DNA of 55,742 nucleotides from an uncultured Holdemania sp. (GTDB lineage Bacteria > Bacillota_I > Bacilli_A > Erysipelotrichales > Erysipelotrichaceae), in contig CAJFOC010000027.1 of the NCBI GenBank assembly GCA_904395815.1, positions 1-55,742 on the forward strand, read 5' to 3'. How positions within the stretch are numbered: position 1 is the stretch's first letter; every line of letters begins with the position of its first letter. Below are positions 1 to 7,840 of this stretch, one piece after another. Under the pieces are notes generated by a model, which did no database searches, was not told the origin of the DNA, and was given only the letters and a program-made list of their open reading frames with translations. The position numbers and the translations under genes are program-made.

Positions 1-80
1 GCGGGTGGTTTCTATTTCGCACGTCTTCGTTTCTCTGTTGAGAAACTCCAACGTACTCAACTGGGTCTATCCGACCCATA
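1..80. other. Non-coding window edge with three small inverted repeats
   Basis: No gene is recognised here. The sequence is rich in short dyads: GTTTCTC-TGTT-GAGAAAC (29-46), GTTGAG...CTCAAC (37-61, overlapping the first) and TGGGTC-N5-GACCCA (62-78). The first two are mutually exclusive, as in an alternative-fold leader or attenuator. It lies just downstream of the terminator of the MBL-fold gene, so it could be the 5' part of a structured leader or RNA for a gene beyond the window. I could not match it to a known RNA family. Confidence 0.3.
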
Positions 81-83
81 AAA

Positions 84-114
84 AAAACGGCGTCCTGGAC
101 AGGACAGCCGTTTG
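84..114 (-). terminator. Intrinsic terminator of the MBL-fold hydrolase gene
   Basis: On the minus strand the stem AAACGGC/GCCGTTT, with an inner GTCCT/AGGAC, is followed directly by a run of T. It lies just downstream of the stop at 123, so it ends the rpmG-MBL transcript. Confidence 0.8.
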
Positions 115-122
115 CATCCGAT

Positions 123-734
123 TCAGTATTTGCGGGTCAGAAACGGGTTGGTGCGCAGCTCCTGTCCCAGCGTTGTCTGCGGTCCATGACCGGGATACAG
201 CCGCAGATCCGGATCCAGCGTCTGAATTCGCTTGAGCGTCTGCTTCATTTCGGATTGCGATCCCAACGGAAGATCTGTCCGGCCGATGCTGCCGGCAAAG
301 ATCACATCACCGCAGAAACAATCCTGTCCGATACAGATCAGAACGCTGCCGGGAGTATGCCCCGGCGCTTCCATCACCTGCATCTCCATTCCGCCCACAT
401 TCATCCTGCCTTCCTTCAGCGGCAGCGTCGGAGTTGAAACCCGGGCCGTGTAGCCGGCCAGTGTGTTGAGCTCCGGCTGCTTCAGCAGCGGCTTGTCCGC
501 CGGATGCAGATAAATCGGACAATGATACAACGCCGCCAGCTCATCAGCCCCGCCGATATGATCAAAATGACCGTGCGTCAGAACAATGGCGCTGACCTGC
601 CGCCCCTGCAGCGCACTGACAATCCGCGGCGAACGTCCGGCAGGATCCAGCACCAGCACGGCGCTGCCCTGCTGCACAACATAACAGCAGGTCTCAAAAG
701 CCCCCATCTTCAAACATTCAATTTTCATCGCCAT
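123..734 (-). CDS. MBL-fold metallo-hydrolase (glyoxalase II-like)
   Basis: A 203-residue metallo-beta-lactamase-fold hydrolase of the small glyoxalase II-like (YqgX/YcbL) type, presumably cytosolic. The binuclear metal site is complete: THGHFDH at residues 53-59, H126 in APGHTPGS, D143 in CGD, and H183 in YPGHGP. Family members hydrolyse thioesters such as S-lactoylglutathione or bacillithiol conjugates, but the substrate cannot be told from sequence. The length is normal for single-domain members. The start is uncertain: ATG at 734 or 728 both lie within a few bases of the rpmG terminator T-run and neither has a good Shine-Dalgarno site. Expression therefore probably depends on readthrough from rpmG, or is weak. 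Confidence 0.85.
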   Translation of the reverse strand: MAMKIECLKMGAFETCCYVVQQGSAVLVLDPAGRSPRIVSALQGRQVSAIVLTHGHFDHIGGADELAALYHCPIYLHPADKPLLKQPELNTLAGYTARVSTPTLPLKEGRMNVGGMEMQVMEAPGHTPGSVLICIGQDCFCGDVIFAGSIGRTDLPLGSQSEMKQTLKRIQTLDPDLRLYPGHGPQTTLGQELRTNPFLTRKY

Positions 735-741
735 AACGAAT

Positions 742-767
742 AAAAAAAGCCAGAATCCCGGCTTCTT
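742..767 (-). terminator. Terminator of rpmG
   Basis: On the minus strand AGCC-N8-GGCT is followed by seven T, directly after the rpmG stop. It sits only a few bases before the start of the MBL gene. Confidence 0.65.
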
Positions 768-917
768 TTATTTTTTCTCCTTATGGACGGTCTTCTTATT
801 GCAGCGCGGGCAATATTTTTTAATTTCCATCTTTTCAGGATGCTTTCTCTTGTTTCTTGTCCCAATGTAATTTTCTTCGCCACATTCAGAACATTTGAAA
901 GTAATATCGTCTCTCAT
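768..917 (-). CDS. rpmG: 50S ribosomal protein L33
   Basis: A 49-residue large-subunit ribosomal protein of the zinc-ribbon (C+) type. The four zinc ligands are present as C9-x2-C12 and C36-x2-C39, followed by the usual basic tail ending KEKK. The length is typical of L33. The ATG at 917 is set by an AGGAGG site seven bases upstream. A TATACT -10 element (945-950) lies inside a dyad in the short leader. The gene has its own terminator, with the MBL gene directly behind it. Confidence 0.95.
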   Translation of the reverse strand: MRDDITFKCSECGEENYIGTRNKRKHPEKMEIKKYCPRCNKKTVHKEKK

Positions 918-934
918 GAATATTCCTCCTAAAT

Positions 935-954
935 ATGCTAAACAAGTATAGCAT
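935..954 (-). promoter_or_regulatory. rpmG promoter/leader dyad
   Basis: The minus strand reads ATGCTA-N8-TAGCAT. A TATACT -10 hexamer (945-950) lies inside the dyad, and no clear -35 is visible in the A/T-rich flank. The overlap of promoter and dyad may be chance, or it may be an operator. Confidence 0.4.
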
Positions 955-995
955 AGTTTTTTTTAAAATACTATCTTTTTCCCCTTTTTTTACCG

Positions 996-3215
996 CTATT
1001 GTTCCTCCGGCTGAGGATCCTGAGTTCCCTGTGCCGGCAGCGCTTCGCTGTTCGGGTCCGCGGCAGGCTGTTCCGTTTCGCTTTGCGGCTCGGTCTGATC
1101 CGTTGCCGTATCCTGATTGTAGATCGCCTTGGTCAGCTCGTTGGTAATCCGCAGACAGAGATTGCTTGGCGAGGAACCGCTGCCGATTGTAAACGCGTTA
1201 GGAATCATGCAGGCCATGGAATACTCCGCCTCTTCCGCCGGGGCATAGGCGACCAGACTGTGGTTGGCGGTTTCCACCCGGGTGGTGTTGCCTTCCTCGT
1301 CCGTCACGTTGATAAAGGACTCGGCCGTCCCGGTTTTGGCGGACATCGTTACCGGAATATCCGTCAGTCCGTAACAGATTCCGCCGCCGTAAACGCAGGC
1401 GTTGAAGCCCTGCCGGACACGATCCAGCGCTTCCTCGTTATCCAGCGTGGAAAGCACCTCAACCTCATTTTCATAGACCACATTCTGCGTCCCCGGTTCA
1501 TAGGCCTTTCTGACCAGCCGCGGCGTGATGCGCTGTCCGCCGTTGGCAATGGTCGAAATGTATTGCGCCAGTTCGATCAGGGTGTAGTTGTCCAGCTGTC
1601 CGATCGCAAAGTCCAGCGTATTGCCGACGCTGTCCAGCTTGCCCGGAATATAGCCGATGGTTTCGTTGGGAACATCCAGTCCGGTCAGAACGCCCAGACC
1701 AAACTGACTGTAATAATTTCTCATCAGAAGATAGGTATCCGGATCGATCTGCAGAGGACCATTTTCAATATAAGTCCCGCCGCCCAGCAAAATCGCAATG
1801 TAGAACATATAAACGTTGGACGACTGCGCCAGCGCCTGAATGTCATCCACCAGTCCCAGCGTTGTCCAGGAACGCTTGATTGGCGTATCCTTAATTTTAA
1901 TATAGTTGTCCATGAACGTCTGTCCCGGGGTAATCACTCCCTGATCCAGCCCCATATACACCGTAGCGCCCTTGACGACCGATCCTGGCGCGTAGGCGTC
2001 GGTATAGACGCTGGTCGGGCTGGAGCTGATCGTGCCGTCCTCATTGCGGATCATGCACGACATCGCGATGACATCGCCGGTATTCGGATCCTGCAGCACA
2101 TACATGATCCGGTCCATATGCTGCCGCAGCGGATCATCCTGATACTCCAGCAGCACGTTGGTCAGAATTTCGTCCAGCTTCTGCTGGATATTGGCGTCAA
2201 TGGACAGCTCCAGATCATATCCCTTGGAACCTTCATCCACCTCGCTGAGATAACCGGATCCATTCTCATCGTAAGCCAGATCGTACACCGCCCGCTTGCC
2301 GCTGAGCAGCTGCTCGTATTGTTTTTCCAGTCCGGAACGGCCGACTTTGTCGTTGCGGGAATAATCCAGGGCCAGATAGTATTCCAGATCTTCCGACGGC
2401 AATCCCTGACGCGAGGTCGTTACTGTCCCCAGCACACCCCTGAGCATCGTTCCAAACGGATATTCCCGATCCCAGTCAAAATCGACGTTAAAACCCTGAT
2501 AGCTCTCCATGTGTTCGATCAGATAGGCCGCCTCTTCCACCGTCACATCGCTTTTGATGACCTTGGTCTGACCGCTGGTGGACATGTCCATCGCCTGTTT
2601 GACAACATAGGCCTTGCGCAGATCCGTATCCAGCGTTGCCAGATCCTCATCGGTAATCCGTTCCAGCTCCAGATAATAGATATCGCTGTCTGTCAGCGTA
2701 CCCTCCCGATACGCTTCCATTTCTTCCTCCGTGATGCGTTCGGCATCAATTTCCGCCTTGTGCAGGCTCAGATACAGATCTTTCAGATCCCGCGTTCCCA
2801 GCGTGGTCTCATCCACTTCGAAATCCTGCGCAAACTGCTCCGCCAGCGCCCACTCCTGTTCATCGGTAATGTCCTGCGGCGGAAAATAGGTGATGTTCAG
2901 ACGCTGTTTGTTGCCGACCAGCACCTGCCCGTTGCGATCCAGCATCTCTCCCCGCGGAGTCGTCACCGTCTGATACCGTCGCGTATACGTTTCCAGTTTC
3001 TGTGTGTATTCCTCGGTCTGCAGCATCTGAATGGTGAACAGCCGCGCGACGATCACCGACATCGCCACACAGACCGCTACCGCAACAATCTGAAAACGAC
3101 GGGTAACCACCTTGCTGAGATCCAGCGCCTTGCGCAGATGTTCGCTGCTGCCTTCCCAGTGCATTTTTCTATTTTCTTTGGCTCGTTTCGGTCCAAGCAA
3201 TGGTTTTTTTATCAT
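996..3215 (-). CDS. Class B penicillin-binding protein (PBP2-like transpeptidase)
   Basis: A 739-residue D,D-transpeptidase that cross-links peptidoglycan outside the membrane. A cytoplasmic basic tail of about 40 residues precedes one transmembrane anchor (about 42-62). A PBP dimerisation domain starts at the TPRGEMLDRNG motif (86-96). The penicilloyl-serine domain has SVVK (412-415, nucleophile S412), SSN (465-467) and KTGT (627-630). The C-terminal tail (about 700-739) is acidic and rich in Q and P. The overall type is that of elongation PBPs (MrdA/PbpA), but an FtsI-like role cannot be excluded. The ATG at 3215 follows GAGGAG. A TATAAT element lies at 3237-3242, and the gene is divergent from ispG. 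Confidence 0.9.
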   Translation of the reverse strand: MIKKPLLGPKRAKENRKMHWEGSSEHLRKALDLSKVVTRRFQIVAVAVCVAMSVIVARLFTIQMLQTEEYTQKLETYTRRYQTVTTPRGEMLDRNGQVLVGNKQRLNITYFPPQDITDEQEWALAEQFAQDFEVDETTLGTRDLKDLYLSLHKAEIDAERITEEEMEAYREGTLTDSDIYYLELERITDEDLATLDTDLRKAYVVKQAMDMSTSGQTKVIKSDVTVEEAAYLIEHMESYQGFNVDFDWDREYPFGTMLRGVLGTVTTSRQGLPSEDLEYYLALDYSRNDKVGRSGLEKQYEQLLSGKRAVYDLAYDENGSGYLSEVDEGSKGYDLELSIDANIQQKLDEILTNVLLEYQDDPLRQHMDRIMYVLQDPNTGDVIAMSCMIRNEDGTISSSPTSVYTDAYAPGSVVKGATVYMGLDQGVITPGQTFMDNYIKIKDTPIKRSWTTLGLVDDIQALAQSSNVYMFYIAILLGGGTYIENGPLQIDPDTYLLMRNYYSQFGLGVLTGLDVPNETIGYIPGKLDSVGNTLDFAIGQLDNYTLIELAQYISTIANGGQRITPRLVRKAYEPGTQNVVYENEVEVLSTLDNEEALDRVRQGFNACVYGGGICYGLTDIPVTMSAKTGTAESFINVTDEEGNTTRVETANHSLVAYAPAEEAEYSMACMIPNAFTIGSGSSPSNLCLRITNELTKAIYNQDTATDQTEPQSETEQPAADPNSEALPAQGTQDPQPEEQ

Positions 3216-3236
3216 GCCACTCTCCTCGTATCGTTA

Positions 3237-3265
3237 ATTATACCGTATTTTCCCAAAAATGATAG
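3237..3265 (-). promoter_or_regulatory. Probable sigma-A promoter of the PBP gene
   Basis: A consensus TATAAT (minus, 3242-3237) lies 17 bases from a weak -35 CTATCA (3265-3260). It is placed about 20 bases ahead of the GAGGAG ribosome-binding site. Confidence 0.5.
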
Positions 3266-3318
3266 CGCAACTTCCTGATGGCTGTGTGAAAGATACCGGG
3301 CTTTTCCATGACTTATGA

Positions 3319-3337
3319 TATAATGATACCGAGGTGA
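3319..3337 (+). promoter_or_regulatory. ispG -10 element and ribosome-binding site
   Basis: TATAAT lies at 3319-3324 and GAGGTGA at 3331-3337. The Shine-Dalgarno site fixes the start at the ATG of 3343 rather than the in-frame GTG at 3334, which lies inside it. No good -35 is seen. The predicted transcript start falls almost on the ribosome-binding site, so the leader is very short or the true promoter is further upstream. Confidence 0.5.
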
Positions 3338-3342
3338 GCTGC

Positions 3343-4398
3343 ATGTTCAAAAGAACCCAAACCCGTCCGATCCATGTCGGGCCATTACAGATCGGCGGGC
3401 AGAATCAGGTCATCGTTCAGTCGATGACCAACACGCCGACCAAAAATGTTGCCGCCACGGTCGAACAGATCCGCCGGCTGTGCGCAGCCGGCTGTCAGCT
3501 TGTCAGAATGGCCGTTCTCGATGAAGAAGACGCCCGCGCGATCAGAGCGATCAAAGCGCAGACCAGCGTGCCGCTGGTTGCCGACATTCATTTTGATTAC
3601 CGCCTGGCGCTGTTGTCCATTGAAGCCGGCGTCGATAAAATCCGCATCAATCCGGGCAACATCGGTTCCCGTGATCGTGTTGCGGCGGTGGTGGAAGCCT
3701 GCCGGCAACGTCACATTCCCATTCGCATCGGCATCAACAGCGGTTCCCTGGAACGCCGGCTGCTGGAACAATACGGCGGTCCCTGCGTGGAAGCCATGAT
3801 CGAAAGCGCCCGATCTCACATCGCCATTCTGGAAGATCTCGACTTTCACGATATCTGCCTGTCATTCAAATCCAGCGACGTCATGCTGACGATCGATACC
3901 TACCGTCAGGCGGCCAGCGTTTTCCCGTATCCGCTGCATCTGGGCGTTACAGAAGCCGGCACCTTCACCGGCAGCGCCATCAAATCCAGCGCTGCGTTAG
4001 GAGCGTTGCTGGCAGATGGCCTGGGGGATACTCTTCGCGTTTCCGTCAGCGCCGATCCGGTGCAGGAATTGCGGATCTGCCGTCAATTGCTGCGCTGCTT
4101 CAATCTGATCGATCATGTTCCCAATCTGATCAGCTGTCCGACCTGCGGACGGATTCAATACGATATGATTCCCATTGCGGAAGAAATTGAACGCTTTCTG
4201 CAGACGATTCAGGCCGACATCACCGTTGCCGTCATGGGCTGTGCCGTCAACGGACCGCAGGAAGCCAGTCGGGCGGATATCGGCATTGCCGGCGGACGCC
4301 AGGAAGGACTGCTGTTCAAAAAAGGCGAACTGATCCGCAAGGTGCCGCAGGATCAGATCGTTGCGGTATTAAAAGAAGAGATTCTGAAAATGATTTAA
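3343..4398 (+). CDS. ispG: 4-hydroxy-3-methylbut-2-en-1-yl diphosphate synthase
   Basis: IspG (GcpE), the penultimate enzyme of the MEP isoprenoid pathway. It is a cytosolic [4Fe-4S] enzyme that reductively opens methylerythritol cyclodiphosphate to HMBPP. It has 351 residues, the short bacterial form: an N-terminal TIM-barrel half with VQSMTNT and ADIHFDYR, then the cluster half with C265 and C268 (SCPTCGR), C300 (MGCAVNGP) and the following E as the unusual fourth ligand. IspH, the next enzyme, is encoded at 6830, so both iron-sulfur steps of the pathway are in this window. A clean terminator follows. Confidence 0.96.
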   Translation: MFKRTQTRPIHVGPLQIGGQNQVIVQSMTNTPTKNVAATVEQIRRLCAAGCQLVRMAVLDEEDARAIRAIKAQTSVPLVADIHFDYRLALLSIEAGVDKIRINPGNIGSRDRVAAVVEACRQRHIPIRIGINSGSLERRLLEQYGGPCVEAMIESARSHIAILEDLDFHDICLSFKSSDVMLTIDTYRQAASVFPYPLHLGVTEAGTFTGSAIKSSAALGALLADGLGDTLRVSVSADPVQELRICRQLLRCFNLIDHVPNLISCPTCGRIQYDMIPIAEEIERFLQTIQADITVAVMGCAVNGPQEASRADIGIAGGRQEGLLFKKGELIRKVPQDQIVAVLKEEILKMI

Positions 4399-4428
4399 CG
4401 GATGCCAATGGCATCCGTTTTGTTTTAT
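4397..4428 (+). terminator. Terminator of ispG
   Basis: A perfect 10-bp stem AACGGATGCC/GGCATCCGTT (4397-4419) with a 3-base loop, followed by a T-rich tail on the plus strand. It overlaps the ispG stop. Confidence 0.85.
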
Positions 4429-5309
4429 TTCGATTTCAGGCTATCCAGCCGATGCGGATCAAAACGCCCTTCACGCAGCATCGCGATTTCCAGCCCGTAG
4501 GGGGCATGATCCTCCACATACGGCGTTTCCAGAATTTTCACTGTCTGTTTTAACAGCGGATGACGATAGATCGCCAGCAAAGCGTCAAACCCGATCTGTC
4601 CCTGGCCCAGATTGGCATGGCGGTCCTTATGCGATCCGCAGCCGTTTTTGGAATCGTTGAGATGAATCACCTTGAGCAGATCCAGCCCCAGCACCGCATC
4701 CCATTGCCGCAGTACCTCGTCCGGCGAATCCAGTGAAATCCCGGAATCATGAAGATGACACGTATCCAGGCAGAATGCGATGCGCTCCTTCTGATGCACG
4801 CCCTCGCGAATCTGACGCAGCTGCTCAAAAGTAGAACCCAGCTCGCTGCCTTTGCCAGCCATCGTTTCCAGACAGATCAGCACCGGCGAGTTCTCTTCCT
4901 CCAGAGCCAGATTAAGCCCTTCAATCACCCGCCCGATCCCCTGCTGCACAGAAGCCTTGACTGAAGAGCCGGGATGCAGCACCAGGTAACGGGCGCCGAT
5001 AGCCGCAGTCCGGGCCAGTTCCTGCCGCAGAAAACGCACCCCCAGCTCAAAGGTATCGACGTTGGTCACATTGCCCAGATTGATGATGTACGGCGCATGA
5101 ACAACAACATGCTCCAGCGGAATCCCGTTTTCCTGCAACAGCGCCCGGGCCTGTTCAATCCGCAGCTGTTCCACCGGCTTGCGCAGCGTATTCTGAGGCG
5201 GTCCGGTATAGATCATCAGTGCGGTAGCCTGATACGACAGCGCTTCCCTGACGGCGCCTTCCAGATAGGAAGGCGCCTTCATCGATACATGACAGCCCAG
5301 CTTATCCAT
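4425..5309 (-). CDS. nfo: Endonuclease IV (AP endonuclease)
   Basis: A 294-residue zinc-dependent apurinic/apyrimidinic endonuclease of base-excision repair (AP endonuclease family 2, TIM barrel). The tri-zinc ligand set is readable in order: VHAPY, LHPGS, LETMAGKG, CLDTCHLHDSG, IHLNDSK, DRHANLGQG and LETPY. The length is normal, near 280-300 residues. The start overlaps the 3' end of the upstream helicase gene by 8 bases, so the two are co-transcribed and probably translationally coupled. Bacillus keeps the same pair (cshB-nfo) next to isoprenoid genes. It ends tail-to-tail with ispG. Confidence 0.95.
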   Translation of the reverse strand: MDKLGCHVSMKAPSYLEGAVREALSYQATALMIYTGPPQNTLRKPVEQLRIEQARALLQENGIPLEHVVVHAPYIINLGNVTNVDTFELGVRFLRQELARTAAIGARYLVLHPGSSVKASVQQGIGRVIEGLNLALEEENSPVLICLETMAGKGSELGSTFEQLRQIREGVHQKERIAFCLDTCHLHDSGISLDSPDEVLRQWDAVLGLDLLKVIHLNDSKNGCGSHKDRHANLGQGQIGFDALLAIYRHPLLKQTVKILETPYVEDHAPYGLEIAMLREGRFDPHRLDSLKSK

Positions 5310-6672
5310 GGGACTGCTCCTGCCGTTTCAGCCGCTGCTGCGCTTTGTAGCGTTCCTTGCGCTGCGCCTGAATCTGCTGCTGAATCATGGCCCGGCGCTG
5401 TTTGCGATGAATTTCCTTTACCAGCGCCGCTCTTTTTTTCTTATAGCCCGGTTTGACCCGTTCCTTGCGGCCTTTCAGCATGGCTGCAATTTCCCGCTGC
5501 TGCTGATCCGACTGTGAGCGATGCGGCCGCTGAGAGGTTTTCAGCGTCTGCCACTGTCCGTTTTTGAAAGTCCGGGATTCAAAGTGTACCCCTCTTTCCT
5601 TCAGCTGCTGCACTGCCCGAAGATCCTCTTCCCGAACCAGCAGAAAGCAGGTTCCCTCTCTTCCGGCCCGGCCGGTGCGGCCAGCACGGTGAATATAGAA
5701 ATCCAGCTCGGAAGGAAGTCCCAGCGAAACGACATGCGTAATTCCGTCAATATCAATTCCGCGGGCTGCGATGTCCGTGGCAATAATGTAGGTATGTTCC
5801 GCATTGTCCAGCTGTTTCATGGCCTGACGGCGCTGGCGCGGCTCCAGCCCCCCATGCAGCTCGATAACCCGCACCCCGGCCTGACGCAGCTCAGCGGCCG
5901 CTGCCGAGGCTTCCGTACGGGTATTGGCGAAGATCAGGCAGACATACGGCATAAAACCCGGTAAAATCTGCAGCAGCATTTCCGCATAGCTGCGATGCCG
6001 GCAGGGAACCAGCACATGTTCAATGCGCGGATTCATTTTCGTTTCCTGCTCCACTTTGATCGTCTGCGGCGCCTGCATGTACTTTTTCAGAAACGGACGC
6101 AATCCCTGCGGAATGGTCGCGCTGAACGCCATCATCTGCAGCCGGCTGCCCATGCGGGATGCGATCGCGTCCACATCTTCCAGAAATCCGAATTCCAGCG
6201 TCATGTCCGCTTCATCGACAACCAGAACGGAAGCGGTATCCACCCGCAATACTTCCTGCTGCAGAAAACAGTCGCGGATCCGGCCCGGCGTTCCGATCAC
6301 CAGATGCGGCTGCAGGCGGAAAGAATCCGCCATCTTATCCCGATCCATGCCGCCGGTGATCAATCGCACGCGAATCCGGGGATCCGCCTCGCTCATCCGC
6401 CGCGCCCGCTGATAAATCTGAGCGGCCAGCTCCCGTGTCGGTGCGGTGATGACCGCCTGAACCTGGGAACTCTCCGGTTTGATTTTTTCCATCAGAGGAA
6501 TCAGAAACGCATGCGTTTTTCCAGTTCCGGTTTCTGAAATACCAATGATATCCTTCCCTTTCATGGCGGCCGGGATGACCGCTTCCTGAATGGCGGTCGG
6601 TTCGCTGAATCCTTCCAGTTCCAATAGCCGCTGCGTTGTCGACTTCAAGTGAAAATCCGCAAACTGTTTCAT
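5302..6672 (-). CDS. DEAD-box ATP-dependent RNA helicase (CshB-like)
   Basis: A 456-residue DEAD-box helicase, cytosolic, that remodels RNA or ribonucleoproteins. The Q motif (about 21-29), Walker A SETGTGKT (46-53), PTREL, TPGR, DEAD (153-156), SAT (184-186) and the domain-2 motif HRAGRTGRAG are intact. A basic, glutamine-rich tail of about 70 residues (385-456) follows the core and probably binds RNA. Synteny with nfo and ispH matches the cshB locus of Bacillus, where the protein acts in cold-shock RNA metabolism. That assignment rests on context. The RBS is AGGAAGGA upstream of the ATG at 6672. Confidence 0.92.
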   Translation of the reverse strand: MKQFADFHLKSTTQRLLELEGFSEPTAIQEAVIPAAMKGKDIIGISETGTGKTHAFLIPLMEKIKPESSQVQAVITAPTRELAAQIYQRARRMSEADPRIRVRLITGGMDRDKMADSFRLQPHLVIGTPGRIRDCFLQQEVLRVDTASVLVVDEADMTLEFGFLEDVDAIASRMGSRLQMMAFSATIPQGLRPFLKKYMQAPQTIKVEQETKMNPRIEHVLVPCRHRSYAEMLLQILPGFMPYVCLIFANTRTEASAAAAELRQAGVRVIELHGGLEPRQRRQAMKQLDNAEHTYIIATDIAARGIDIDGITHVVSLGLPSELDFYIHRAGRTGRAGREGTCFLLVREEDLRAVQQLKERGVHFESRTFKNGQWQTLKTSQRPHRSQSDQQQREIAAMLKGRKERVKPGYKKKRAALVKEIHRKQRRAMIQQQIQAQRKERYKAQQRLKRQEQSHG

Positions 6673-6739
6673 GATCTATCCTTCCTTTCCTGATTTGAAA
6701 ATACTGATAATTTAAGGGGGTTAATGCATTTGCCCTGTC

Positions 6740-6768
6740 ATTATACCGATAGTTTTCTCTTTGTGCAA
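6740..6768 (-). promoter_or_regulatory. Sigma-A promoter of the helicase-nfo operon
   Basis: On the minus strand, TTGCAC (6768-6763), a 17-base spacer and TATAAT (6745-6740). This gives a leader of roughly 60 bases. It is back-to-back with the ispH promoter. Confidence 0.75.
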
Positions 6769-6774
6769 TCAAAA

Positions 6775-6802
6775 TTTCCAATCGCCGAACATGTGGTATA
6801 AT
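6775..6802 (+). promoter_or_regulatory. Promoter of ispH
   Basis: TATAAT at 6797-6802 with a weak -35 TTTCCA at 6775-6780 and a 16-base spacer. AGGAGG at 6815-6820 precedes the ATG at 6830. Confidence 0.6.
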
Positions 6803-6829
6803 GAAGCCGCACACAGGAGGAAACCCCAT

Positions 6830-7741
6830 ATGGAAATCATTCCCGTCGTTCCCCGCGGTTACTGCAAGGGGGTCACGCAGGCCATTGCGCTGGCAAGAAA
6901 AACTGCCCGCGAACATCCCGGCGTTCCCATCACCATGTTGGGAATGATCGTTCACAACCGATATGTGGTTGAAGCGCTGGCGCTGGATCACATCCGCTGC
7001 ATCGATCATCCGGGTAAAACCCGGCTGCAATTGCTCGATGAAATCGAGGAAGGCATCGTCATTTTCACTGCCCATGGCGTCAGCCGGCAGGTGATGGAAA
7101 AAGCGCAGCGCAAAGGACTGATCTGCGTTGACGCTTCCTGCAGCGACGTGCGGAAAACCCAGCAGATCGTCGCCCAGGCTATCGCATTGGGAACCGAGGT
7201 GCTCTACATCGGCAAGCAGGGCCATCCGGAAGCGGAAGCCGTGCTGGCGATCAGCGATCATGTCCACCCGATCTATCACAAAGCTTCGCTGGAAACGCTG
7301 CAGCTGGATGGTTGCGATATTCTGGTCACCAATCAGACCACGATGAGCATCCTGGAAATCGCCGATCTGATGGACTGCATCCGTCAGCGGTATCCGCAAG
7401 CCCGGTTTGAAAAAGAAATCTGCAACGCCACCCGCATCCGTCAGCAGGCGATCCGTCAGCTCAGAGATGTTGATCTGCTGATTGTCGTCGGAGATCCGCA
7501 TTCCAACAATTCCAACAAGCTGAAAGACATCGCCCTGCAAAGCGGTATCCGCGACGTGCTGCTGATCGAAAGCGCTGAACAGCTGAATCCACAGCAGCTG
7601 ACCTGCTTTGAACGCATCGCCGTCACCAGCGGCGCTTCCACGCCAACCTACCTGACCCAGCAGGTCATCGATGTGCTGCACCAGATTGCCGCCGGTACGG
7701 TTAATGAACTGCCCCGCGTCGATCTGTCCCGAATTCTGTAA
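6830..7741 (+). CDS. ispH: 4-hydroxy-3-methylbut-2-enyl diphosphate reductase
   Basis: IspH (LytB), the last enzyme of the MEP pathway, reducing HMBPP to IPP and DMAPP with a [4Fe-4S] cluster. It has 303 residues. The three cluster cysteines are C12 (RGYCKG), C104 (DASCSD) and C198 (ICNAT). Substrate-contact residues include H42, H82 (TAHG), H132/E134 (KQGHPE), the TNQTT motif and the GDPHSNNSNKL signature. An upstream in-frame extension exists, but AGGAGG at 6815-6820 selects the ATG at 6830. It is divergent from the helicase gene and ends in a long hairpin without a strong T-run. Confidence 0.96.
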   Translation: MEIIPVVPRGYCKGVTQAIALARKTAREHPGVPITMLGMIVHNRYVVEALALDHIRCIDHPGKTRLQLLDEIEEGIVIFTAHGVSRQVMEKAQRKGLICVDASCSDVRKTQQIVAQAIALGTEVLYIGKQGHPEAEAVLAISDHVHPIYHKASLETLQLDGCDILVTNQTTMSILEIADLMDCIRQRYPQARFEKEICNATRIRQQAIRQLRDVDLLIVVGDPHSNNSNKLKDIALQSGIRDVLLIESAEQLNPQQLTCFERIAVTSGASTPTYLTQQVIDVLHQIAAGTVNELPRVDLSRIL

Positions 7742-7747
7742 TCCATC

Positions 7748-7784
7748 GCGATCCCCGGTCTGATTTTGACAAACCGGGGATCGC
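7748..7784 (+). terminator. Hairpin after ispH
   Basis: A perfect 12-bp stem GCGATCCCCGGT/ACCGGGGATCGC just after the stop, with no U-run. It probably acts as a 3' end stabiliser or factor-dependent stop. Confidence 0.55.
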
Positions 7785-7807
7785 TGCGTTATCCTCCGTC
7801 AACGCAC

Positions 7808-7840
7808 AAAAAAACGGATCGTCCTTCAGACAATCCGTTT
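7808..7840 (-). terminator. Terminator of the lipoprotein-flippase-pseudouridine synthase operon
   Basis: The minus strand has a 12-bp stem (AAACGGAT... with ...ATCCGTTT, one G-U pair), loop TGAAG, followed by seven T. Confidence 0.85.

Noticed and set aside
999-3278. A 759-codon open frame on the plus strand opposite the PBP gene
   Set aside because: It mirrors the PBP coding sequence, is arginine- and histidine-rich without domains, and has no ribosome-binding site. It is a shadow of codon bias.
3334-3342. GTG at 3334 as the ispG start
   Set aside because: The GTG is inside the GAGGTGA ribosome-binding site that serves the ATG at 3343.
6335-7681. A 448-codon minus-strand frame spanning ispH antisense and the helicase start
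   Set aside because: It covers the antisense of ispH and continues in the wrong frame of the helicase gene. No protein family is seen.
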